A stretch of 64,000 nt of DNA from Charina bottae (Eukaryota > Chordata > Lepidosauria > Squamata > Charinaidae), in the NCBI GenBank assembly GCA_023362775.1, contig JALMGJ010000002.1, positions 105,847,981 to 105,911,980 on the forward strand, read 5' to 3'. The translations under genes and the position numbers were made by a program. How positions within the stretch are numbered: position 1 is the stretch's first letter; the number at the start of each line of letters is the position of its first letter. The notes under the pieces were generated by a model that was not told the origin of the DNA, searched no databases, and saw only the letters and a list, made by a program, of their open reading frames with translations. Below are positions 37,048-45,743 of this stretch, in pieces.

Positions 37048-38205
37048 CCCAGGGCAGGGGAGGAACGGGGAGCGCCAGGGGACTCACCCACTGCTGCTCA
37101 GCTGCCACCTTCCTCCTCCGCTTCAGCCGCCCGCCCGCCGAGTCCCGGCCCTTCAGCCCCCGCTGGGGGGAGGGGGGCAGGGACTCAGCGCCCGCACGCC
37201 CGGAGCCCAGCAGAGCTGCGTCTCGCCCCGCCCCGCCCTCCCAGAGTGGCCAGCGGAGCGCCACCGGCGCCCACCTGCTCGGGCAGGTACCAGCCTCTCT
37301 GCACGCTCCTTCCGCTGCTGCTGCTGCAGGGAGACGGCGTCCACCCGGCCCAGCTGCCCGGGGTCCGGGGAGATCAGCTCCGGCGGGATCTTTGGCGAAG
37401 AGCGGCCGTGGGGGGGGGGGAACGAGGCAGGCAGCGACAAGCGGCGCGAGGCGGGAGGCAAGCGGGTGGGGCGGAGGACGCGTTTCTCTTCCTTCCCCCT
37501 CTTTAAAGCGGCTCGCCTGGGCTTTGGGTTCCCACACCCAGCTCCCACAAACCCGCCACCGCAGCAGCGCAAACCCACTTCTTCCTTCCTGCTCCACTGG
37601 GTGCCAAGCCCGGGCGATTCTCCTGCCGATTTGATCAAAGTGGGGCGGGGGGGGTAGGGGTTGGTGAGTAGAAGCACTGGGTAGACCCGCGCGCGTGCGC
37701 GCACACCTTTGGAGAAAAATAATCGGCAAGGGATTCACGCCGAAGTTTTTTAAATCTCCCCCCACCACCCAAACACACGCGCGCGCATACACACACCCTC
37801 CTCCCCCTCTCCCTCCCTCCCTCCCTTTCTCTCATAACCAACCCCCCATACACACACACACACACACACGTTAGGAGACCGCCCACCGCACAACTAAGAC
37901 CCCATTCGATTTAAAGAGAGACTGCATTCAGAGGCTGACATTCATTCAATAGATAGAGCGATCATAAGCAGGCTGTGCGACGGGCGTGCTCGCCCTTTCT
38001 TCCCCTGGTCTGGTTCCTGCCACTCGGGTTGCGCTCGTCTCTTTCGCTGGAGGGAAATAACTTAAGGATGTTAAATCAGAGAATCTTTCCGGGCATGGTT
38101 TTATTCCTGATGTTTTTCTGCCACTTCATAGAAGATCAAACAGCGCAGGGCAAGATACAATTCACACCTTTCCCTGCCGACGTGCCTCTGTCTCTCTCTG
38201 TCTGT
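37048..38205. repeat. Left arm of large inverted repeat
   Basis: This is the reverse complement of 39181-40331. Long stretches appear identical by eye, for example the signal-peptide exon and the CGCGCGCGTGCGCGCACACC region. Small differences occur (for example one CAG codon in a poly-Gln run, and a codon change in the second WDR46-like exon). Confidence 0.88.
37088..37392 (-). pseudogene. WDR46-like C-terminal exons, left arm copy
   Basis: Two exon-like segments on the minus strand duplicate those in the right arm. The first, 37291-37392 (34 codons, beginning KIPPELISPDP), ends in ERAERL before GTACC. The second, 37088-37162 (25 codons, GLKGRDSAGGRLKRRRKV), follows a pyrimidine-rich tract plus CAG and ends at a GTGAGT donor. 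The last codon of the second exon has become Trp where the right arm has Arg. The terminal exon is missing from this arm, so it is an incomplete copy. Confidence 0.7.
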
Positions 38206-38295
38206 CACTCTACCCCTCCCGCTCCAGGGTTCTTCTTCAGTCCACCCGACGCCCGCAAAGCTCCAGCCCTAAACTCAAATAGGGCTTCCCACTGA
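37975..38295 (+). CDS. Possible captured first exon with signal peptide (left arm)
   Basis: The candidate start ATG at 38068 gives MLNQRIFPG, a hydrophobic core MVLFLMFFCHFI, then EDQTAQG, a plausible signal peptide. The frame is also open upstream to 37975. The setting (CpG island, purine-rich leader) resembles a vertebrate promoter and first exon. AGGGCAAGA after the hydrophobic segment could be a weak GC-type splice donor. An identical copy lies inverted at 39103-39405. I do not recognise the parent gene, and expression is unproven. Confidence 0.4.
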   Translation: MRRACSPFLPLVWFLPLGLRSSLSLEGNNLRMLNQRIFPGMVLFLMFFCHFIEDQTAQGKIQFTPFPADVPLSLSVCHSTPPAPGFFFSPPDARKAPALNSNRASH

Positions 38296-39180
38296 ACTCC
38301 CGGGGGCTTCCGCTTGAAAGAAGAAACCCACTTAGGATCGCTTTGCGCGGGGGGCATTTTGTGGATGCGGAGGCAGGAGAGCAGGGCAACCCATGTTTGG
38401 CGGCGAATTCGCTGGGCAGAGAATCCCTCTCCTCGCCAGCTTTATCATCTTAACCGCCTTCTTCATCATTAGCTCTCAAGGGCTTTTTAAAAAGCTTGTG
38501 TCGCTGCTGCCTGGCTAAACTTCCAGCATCAGCTAAGAACTTTTCCGAGTTTGGCCACTGCGGAGGTCTCACCCTGCGTGTGATTTATCCACGTATTTAC
38601 ATTTCTAAAATCACTGAGCCCGCTTCCTTCTACGGGTGCAAAATAATCTTCGGATTATGCCTCACACTTCCGGGCGCGGGTGGGGGAGAGAGAAAGAGAG
38701 AAGGAAGGAGACTTTAAGTTTGGAGAATTTTCTTTGTGCTCCTGCTTGTCCTCCTCCAGTTTCATGCCATTCTGGGAAGGAACTTCGGAGGGCTGCCTTT
38801 CACAGTTGCAAAGCATGCCTTGCAACACCAATCTAGATGAGCCGTTCCAGACGAAATAAGTCTCCCCTTCAGTGCAGTGGAACTTGCTTCCAGGTAAGCG
38901 AGTGAAAGATCGCACCCCTGAGCTTCATTTAAAGCACAGTAAACGAAACTCAAATATTGGCAACTGAAAAAAGTATCCTCCACCCCGACATTGGTTTGCA
39001 ATGTCCCTCCCTCGCGGAGGGAGGCAAACAGGCAGGCAAGCGGGGGGGGGGGGCGGCCCGGGCCTCCTCCTCCTCCTGTGTGTGTGTGTATGGGGGGGTT
39101 GGTTATGAGAGAAAGGGAGGGAGGGAGAGGGGGAGGAGGGTGTGTGTATGCGCGCGCGTGTGTTCGGGTGGTGGGGGGAG
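38206..39180. other. Spacer of the large inverted repeat
   Basis: About 975 bp of GC-rich unique sequence. Its last about 105 bp (39075-39180, GGTTGGTTATGAGAGAAAGG and GGTGGTGGGGGGAG) is a direct duplicate of 39525-39629 in the right arm. No gene was recognised. Confidence 0.6.
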
Positions 39181-39405
39181 ACAGAGAGACAGAGGCACGT
39201 CGGCAGGGAAAGGTGTGAATTGTATCTTGCCCTGCGCTGTTTGATCTTCTATGAAGTGGCAGAAAAACATCAGGAATAAAACCATGCCCGGAAAGATTCT
39301 CTGATTTAACATCCTTAAGTTATTTCCCTCCAGCGAAAGAGACGAGCGCAACCCGAGTGGCAGGAACCAGACCAGGGGAAGAAAGGGCGAGCACGCCCGT
39401 CGCAC
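39103..39405 (-). CDS. Possible captured first exon with signal peptide (right arm)
   Basis: Inverted copy of the 37975-38295 frame, with its candidate ATG at 39310-39312. The peptide is identical through the hydrophobic segment and the following KIQFTPFPADV. After that the two copies diverge because the arm ends. Confidence 0.4.
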   Translation of the reverse strand: MRRACSPFLPLVWFLPLGLRSSLSLEGNNLRMLNQRIFPGMVLFLMFFCHFIEDQTAQGKIQFTPFPADVPLSLCLPPPPEHTRAHTHTLLPLSLPPFLS

Positions 39406-39507
39406 AGCCTGCTTATGATCGCTCTATCTATTGAATGAATGTCAGCCTCTGAATGCAGTCTCTCTTTAAATCGAATGGGGTCTTAGTTGTGCGGTGGGCG
39501 GTCTCCT

Positions 39508-39541
<34 letters not shown>

Positions 39542-40331
39542 GGGGGTTGGTTATGAGAGAAAGGGAGGGAGGGAGAGGGGGAGGAGGGTGTGTGTATGCG
39601 CGCGCGTGTGTTTGGGTGGTGGGGGGAGATTTAAAAAACTTCGGCGTGAATCCCTTGCCGATTATTTTTCTCCAAAGGTGTGCGCGCACGCGCGCGGGTC
39701 TACCCAGTGCTTCTACTCACCAACCCCTACCCCCCCGCCCCACTTTGATCAAATCGGCAGGAGAATCGCCCGGGCTTGGCACCCAGTGGAGCAGGAAGGA
39801 AGAAGTGGGTTTGCGCTGCTGCGGTGGCGGGTTTGTGGGAGCTGGGTGTGGGAACCCAAAGCCCAGGCGAGCCACTTTAAAGAGGGGGAAGGAAGAGAAA
39901 CGCGTCCTCCGCCCCACCCGCTTGCCTCCCGCCTCGCGCCGCTTGTCGCCGCCTGCCTCGTTCCCCCCCCCCACGGCCGCTCTTCGCCAAAGATCCCGCC
40001 GGAGCTGATCTCCCCGGACCCCGGGCAGCTGGGCCGGGTGGACGCCGTCTCCCTGCAGCAGCAGCAGCAGAAGGAGCGTGCAGAGAGGCTGGTACCTGCC
40101 CGAGCAGGTGGGCACCGGTGGCGCTCCGCTGGCCACTCTGGGAGGGCGGGGTGGGGCGAGATGCAGCTCTGCTGGGCTCCGGGCGTGCGGGCGCTGAGTC
40201 CCTGCCCCCCTCCCCCCAGCGGGGGCTGAAGGGCCGGGACTCGGCGGGCGGGCGGCTGAAGCGGAGGAGGAAGGTGGCAGCCGAGCAGCAGCGGGTGAGT
40301 CCCCTGGCGCTCCCCGTTCCTCCCCTGCCCC
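39181..40331. repeat. Right arm of large inverted repeat
   Basis: Reverse complement of 37048-38205. Beyond 40331 the right side continues into a terminal WDR46-like exon while the left side goes into unrelated GC-rich sequence, marking the outer breakpoint. Confidence 0.88.
39510..39538. repeat. (GT)n microsatellite, mirrored as (CA)n at 37850
   Basis: The GT run in the right arm corresponds to the CA run at about 37850-37869 in the left arm, with different lengths. Confidence 0.9.
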
Positions 40332-40453
40332 GGCTCCGCCCTGGCTCCTTGGTTCGGAATAGCTTGGCTGCCGAGGCAGAGGCGCAGCCGGCGCCCTCCG
40401 AAGCTGGAGCCCCCGCAGCCCGCAGATCGGCGCTGGATCACTTCCGGAAATAG
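39990..40453 (+). pseudogene. WDR46: WDR46-like C-terminal exons (captured gene fragment)
   Basis: Three exon-like segments are seen. The first, 39990-40091, encodes KIPPELISPDPGQLG to KERAERL. The second, 40220-40294, begins after a strong pyrimidine tract and CAG and ends at GTGAGT, encoding GLKGRDSAGGRLKRRRKV-AAEQQR. The third, about 40349-40453, encodes LVRNSL, then ARRSALDHFRK and a TAG stop. Order and motifs match my memory of the C-terminus of WDR46 (UTP7/BING4), a small-subunit processome WD40 protein: PAELI-LDP, ISLEQ..KE.IERL, KRKRKV, VRQSL, RPSALDRF. The WD40 propeller is absent. Acceptors for the first and third segments are weak or missing. It is most likely a non-functional captured fragment. 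Confidence 0.7.
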
Positions 40454-40549
40454 CGGGGGGAAAGGCCGGCCGCCTTCTGCAGGCAAGGAGGGAGGGGCGG
40501 GAAGCCGGTGGGGGGGGAAACTGCTACATGGGCCCTCCCACGCGCCCCA

Positions 40550-40672
40550 ATAAGCCACGTGATTGGCCCCGCCCGCAAACCCCGCCCCCTTCCACGTGAT
40601 TGGCCCCCGCCCGCAGACCCCGCCCCCTTCCACGCGATTGGCCCCCGCCCGCAAACCCCGCCCCCTGGCTCT
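40550..40672 (+). repeat. Subterminal minisatellite with CACGTG, ATTGG and GC-box motifs
   Basis: Three units of about 37-38 bp, each with CACGTGATTGGCC (CACGCGATTGGCC in the last) then CGCCCGCA(A/G)ACCCCGCCCCC. A related unit lies at the other end of the element. CACGTG is an E-box, ATTGG an inverted CCAAT box and CCCCGCCC a GC box. Regulatory activity is inference only. Confidence 0.75.
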
Positions 40673-40747
40673 CGAGCACTTCAAAATGTGCACGAGCATA
40701 TCAAAATGGCTCCCGGCAAAAAAAGTTTGCCGACCCCTGTGATAGGA

Positions 40748-43700
40748 GAACGATCAGCAGAAACTCAGCTGGAAAGTTCCTTAACATGCAGAAAGGTGGG
40801 ATATACAGTTAATAAATACACTTTCTCATAGAGTTCTTTATTGTTACCTAGGCTTAATTGGCCACACAAAAACACTGAGTGTATTTGCTCTAACAAAGCA
40901 AAGTAGTATCCTTCCTATTTCTGTTATATCTGAAATGTTGGAAAGTTTTAATGGAAGTTGATAGAATACTACAGTATGTTTGCATGTTTGTTTTTAATTG
41001 GCACATTATGTAACAGAATTCATTTAAATGTTGATCCATGTTTCATATTTTGCATACCAGAACCACATGAATGGTGTCCTTCTAGCAGTTTCTCCCTCTC
41101 AGCCCAATGCCACCTAGATCTAAAGTGTGGTACACTGCCATCTCCATGTTAATGTATTCTTGGCAACAAGTTCTGCTAGCGTCAGGATCCTCTGTGTGAA
41201 GGAAAAGTAAACATAAAGTTGTTGTCACTGCTCTTATTAGTGATAGTAGTAGTATTTCTTCACTTTACATCAATAGGAAAAAAAAGCAGTTGGTAGTCTT
41301 TACAGTTATTTCCATTTGATAAATATGACATGCAGAAGACTCAGTCTCATTTATATTTTATTAAATCTTTTATCCTTTTCTGAAAGCCAGTTATGATTAT
41401 GTCTTAGCTGTTCAAAAGCAGAAAATCGCTTCACATTAAGGTTACAAAAGGTTAAGCTACACATGAAGGTATGTGTGTCCATAGGCCCATGGATCGTTCA
41501 TTAGATGCATTAATTATAACACCAAACAATAACTAAAAAGCCAAAAATTTACTTAAAATACAACTACAGATAGAGCAAACATTTCATTTTTAAAGAGCAA
41601 TTTTAGTTGACTAGCCCTTTGGATTCCCACGTTTTCTGATTCTGTTTTAAAATATAGCCACTTTTTTTTTTAGAGATCCTTACAACTCTTCTCAGGCAGA
41701 TCAAGGAAACAGGAGTAAAATTGAGAGAAGTATTGTCTGCTTTCCCCTTTCTCTTCTAGATACCAGCCTATATAGAAAGTGGTAAGCTTTCTTTAGTTTT
41801 TTCCCCCCCAACTGATTGCTTTGAAACTAAACTTCCCTGTTCACAAAAATAAAAGAGAAACCACAGGGGCAGACTGCAATATATTGCAACTGCAAGCTTT
41901 GACTACATGTTATTTCATCTGTGAAGGATCATCTTGCTCAAAACATAAAACTGTACCTCTGAAACAAAACCCATGAACGACAATAGCCAGGGTGCTTGTT
42001 AGAATCCAATGGTATGATAATACAAATATGGGCAACTGGGGAGAGCAAGGGGGAACTAATGATGAAATGGGCCTTGTGGCACTGCAACACAAGCTCTGCT
42101 TCTTCTGTACATGTGTCATGATGTTGCATGCATGTATATAAGTAAGAGCTTGCATCATGACATTGCAATGCTTGTTAGGTCATTCTAAAGACATGGTCAG
42201 ATTCTGTGGACAACTCTGAATATGAACATGCAATATCTCAAGAACTAACCATCCTTGCAGACTAAAACCTGAGAAAATGAAAATTCAACTTTTGTTTTTT
42301 TTTCACCTGAAAGACTTCTGTACAAGAACAGGATGAAATTCACTTTTCAATGAAAAGCTTGTATTTTAGATAAAAGAGTATTACCTACAGTTGCTGTGAC
42401 TTTCAAAGTTCTGAAAATGCTATTTCAAATAGGCTTTCAGCTATCAGAATGCTTCAAGAATAAATAAAACACAACTTTAGGTTTTCTTTTAGTTTAAAAA
42501 GCTAGGCAAAAATATAAAGTTGCTGTTTATTTTTTGAAGCCAGCCAAGTAGAATTTTCTAGATTGTCTAGGAAGAGCATGTGCTGCATATTTCAGCTTTT
42601 CCATGGCAAAGGTAATGAATATATAATACTATCCTGTCAATGATAAACTGTTGTTATAACATTCCAAAATTCTTGCACATGTGAGCTGCATTTAGGAATA
42701 ATGTGCAAAATGCATTGGGATTTTACCACAATGAAATATGTGTTTTTTCTTATTAAGAAATGCCAATGATTGATGGTTCTCTTAATCCTACATTTAAAGT
42801 AACATCTGAGAACTGTGAAGTGTAGCAGATAAAATTGTAACCTGCCTAATTCAAATCCAATCTGAGCCACAAATTCACTAGATGACTTTATTCAAACCTT
42901 CATTCAATAAAGCCAATGTACTCAGTGAAAAAATACTGATCTAGTGAAATAGGGCTGTTGCAATAGCAACTTAAATGAGCCAGTTTGAACATTTGAAATG
43001 TGAATGAAAAATACCTGTAAAAATATGCCAAGTGGATACTGCTGAGAATGCTTACTTATTCATCCATATTTGTATTTGGGAAGAAGGTAAGGTTGCAGGC
43101 CATAGACCAATTGCCACTGTACATCAATGACCTCTTAGAATGCATTTACTGTATAATCAGTATGGTAGAAATTTAACAACACATAGAAATTCCTTTTGGC
43201 CATGCTATCACTGCTACAAGTGCACAGGTAATCTTCAATCTGATTCCCTTCCAATGTATCATACTACTACTTCCATCACCCCCACTCAGCTTGGAAGGCT
43301 GGCTTTGGCTCTACACATGATTTTTTTAGTTGAACACAGTGTGCATCTCAAACATGCTGCATGAACACAGGTCCATGTAGAAGCATTTCCAAGTTTTTCA
43401 TATACCAACCTACATGCCCACTTATTTTATTCCTTCATCAACTGCTAAGGCCAACTTTCTATTGTCTTCCATTCTGTTTCGTAATATGCAGCTGATCATG
43501 CTTTAGCATGATATGGACACCATCAATGGCAATTACACCTGAGAAAAAATGATCTAGCAAGACTAGATAAAAGTGATCTAGCAAAACTAGTTTTCAGCTG
43601 AGCAAAAATGATCTAGCAAGACTCATTCCATTGGCATGGCTAAGAGAAATATCACTTTGAATTTTCTTCTAAGAGCATTCTCTGGTGATGAAATGTCACA

Positions 43701-43826
43701 ATTTCATATATTTCTAAATCCATACCATTGTATACCTCCTAGAGTTACATTGGCAAATGAAGAAGTTGATTAGTTGATAAATAAAACAAAATAATTGGTT
43801 TAAAAGTATTAATAATTCTGTAGAGG
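40748..43826. other. Unique AT-rich DNA
   Basis: Nothing recognised except a short triplicated phrase near 43543-43622. Confidence 0.4.
43543..43622. repeat. Three near-copies of AAAATGATCTAGCAAGACT
   Basis: The phrase occurs at about 43545, 43568 (as AAAGTGATCTAGCAAAACT) and 43603, separated by 4-16 bases. It is a small irregular tandem repeat. Confidence 0.75.
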
Positions 43827-43840
43827 TAAATAAGAATCAA

Positions 43841-44176
43841 TGGGGGCATGGGGGCTCAACGGGTAAGACGCCAGGCTTGTCGATCGGAAGATTGCAAGTA
43901 CAGAGTTTCGAATCCCTAGCCCCGCATGACAGAGTGAGCTCCCACACTCGCCCCAGCTCTTGCCAACCTAGCAATTTGAAAGCATGCAAATGCAAGTAGA
44001 TAAATAGGTACCACTTCGGTGGGTAGGTAACAGCGTTCCGCGCGCGTCATGCCGGCCACATGACTGTGGAAGCATCTTCGGACAACGCTGGCTCTTTGGC
44101 TAACAAACAGAGATGAGCACCAGCCCCTAGAGTTGGACACGACTGCACAAATGTGCGGGGGGAGGCTTTACCTTTT
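43841..44176 (+). mobile_element. Sauria-type SINE, full length
   Basis: The head GGTAAGACGCCAGGCTTGTC is followed by the B-box-like GAGTTTCGAATCCC, the body CAAATGCAAGTAGATAAATA and the tail GTGCGGGGGGAGGCTTTACC. A 14-bp duplication TAAATAAGAA(T/G)CAA (43827-43840 and 44177-44190, one mismatch) flanks it. The B box fits the consensus well, so this is one of the better preserved copies. Confidence 0.88.
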
Positions 44177-44190
44177 TAAATAAGAAGCAA

Positions 44191-45510
44191 CACGTGGGGG
44201 GAGAACTCCACCCTGTTTTATTTCCTAACTGTACAAATTGTACAGTAAATATTTATCAGCATCACAAATATGCTATTTAAGCTTTGTGAATTCATTAAGC
44301 TTGCTCATTCCTTATTGAATTCTGATTCCTGAGACATATGGGCAATTCATCTGGATAGGCCATGAATTTCTCACATTTGTATGACTGAGTGTAATTGTTA
44401 TGATATATACAAAAACTGCATGTAAAATTCTATCACGTATAGACAAATTCTAGCACTGTCTCAAAAAAAATGCAAGTCACTAAAACATATGACTTTATAA
44501 GACAGTTGATACTGAAATAAGTTTCAGAAACTTTTGAAAGAACAAAAAACATACATACACAATAGGCTAAGGAATGCAATAGGCTGAGGAACACATTAAA
44601 CAAAAGAAACCCCTTTTCAAAATCCTCCTACCAAATGCATTGTTTGTATATGCTGTGGCAAAAAAAGACAATATGGGAGAAAATTATCAGTATGACTTTT
44701 GCACAAATAGAACAGATTTGCATTGGAAGTGATTAAATATAAGATATATAATTAATGCATATATGTTAACCTTTGATTATTTTTCATTTGAGCTGTGTCA
44801 ATTGTTGGATTTTAATTCATTAATTAGGGTTCATTATATAATACTGTATGTATTTGGATAGAGACATCATTAGTAAATAATAATAATAAAGTCTTGAGAA
44901 GACCTTATTTCAAACAGATACTTGAACATGTCTCATTCTCAAATATCTACATTCCAGATATTTAATTTAAATTAATTATCACTTCTGCCACTGAGGGCAT
45001 GTTTACACAATACATTATTCTGAGAAAGCTTTAATTAACTTAAACCACTGATTTGTTTATATGATCAAGAGGCTAACTCAAAACTGAAATTAGATGAAAA
45101 TGAGGAAAACAGTATTTGCATAATCAGGGGCATCTATGTTTCATTTCAGCTTTATTTCATTTCAAAATAAATGGCCTGTGTAAACAATTACTACTTCAGT
45201 ATGTAAAAGTGGACAAGAGTATTAATTTATTTCATACCTGCAGGGATGGAAGAGTAAAGCACAATAAAAACAGCAGTATGATAAGGAACTTCTTCAGCTA
45301 AATAAAGATGGTTGAATTGGATATACAGAGTAATTCACTATGCTTTTTTATATACTTCGGGGCCTTTGGCAGTTGGATATCCAAACTGAGGCTTATTTTA
45401 TAGCTCTCTTAAAATAGAGTACTTTCTTTTCTTTCACTATAGGAACAAGGAAAACCTCCAAAGGGGAAAGTATACTGCTATGTTGTACTGTATCGAAAGG
45501 ACATGCTAAA
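44191..45510. other. Unique AT-rich DNA
   Basis: No gene or repeat family was recognised up to the Penelope insertion. Confidence 0.4.
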
Positions 45511-45524
45511 CCCCCAAGAAACAG

Positions 45525-45743
45525 TATGTCTATGAAGGTTCTCAGTCATCCAGGTGGAACAGTCTGTGGCTTGAATCATGTCAACTGGATTTCTATTTTC
45601 TTAGTGGAAACGTTTCACTCCTTATCCAAGGAGCTTCTTCAGTCTGAGTAAAGTTAGTAAGGGAATCCTTAAATATGTTTCTAGGCTGGCTGTGTGACCT
45701 TGCACCTGGTGCTAGGTCATGGTTATTTTTGAGATGTTTGTTT
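45525..45743 (-). repeat. Penelope terminal repeat (pLTR), unit A end
   Basis: Contains the hammerhead-like motif and the TGTCTATGAAGGTTCTCAGT terminus. It appears identical to 48239-48457. Confidence 0.9.
45607..45642 (-). ncRNA. Hammerhead-ribozyme-like motif in pLTR A
   Basis: Sense-strand order is CTGAAGA, stem II GCTCCTT/AAGGAGT (closing G-T wobble), then GAAACGTTTC. It lies in the sense direction of the element. The cleavage-site base is U, not C, and helix I is weak. Confidence 0.55.

Larger units (their letters stand above)
36365..40739. mobile_element. 4.4-kb hAT-like element with captured host gene fragments
   Basis: The block starts CAAGGGTCGG and ends CCGACCCCTG, inverted ends matching at 9 of 10 bases. 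It is flanked by the perfect 8-bp repeat TGATAGGA (36357-36364 and 40740-40747). An 8-bp duplication and CAGGGGTCGGCAAACTT-type ends are hAT hallmarks. Both subterminal regions carry a GC-rich minisatellite (CACGTGATTGGCCCC, CGCCCGCAAACCCCGCCCCC) that also occurs in the small hAT element at 5.4 kb. The interior is a CpG-rich island, unlike the AT-rich surroundings. It has an inverted repeat with 1.15-kb arms, WDR46-like exons and a signal-peptide-like exon. No transposase is present, so mobilisation would need a helper. The structure resembles gene-capturing Pack-type elements. Confidence 0.78.

Noticed and set aside
36127..40831. Many long overlapping open frames on both strands of the GC-rich block (up to 345 codons)
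   Set aside because: They arise from CpG-rich, stop-poor composition and mirror each other across the inverted repeat. Only the short WDR46-like exons and the signal-peptide-like frame have features worth reporting.
43543..43622. CRISPR-like spaced repeat
   Set aside because: Three imperfect copies with short irregular spacing in a vertebrate genome. This is a local tandem repeat.
43855..43920. tRNA-like head (A and B box) as a tRNA gene
   Set aside because: It is followed by the SINE body and flanked by target duplications, and cloverleaf pairing is poor. The same applies to the heads at 19714 and 24755.
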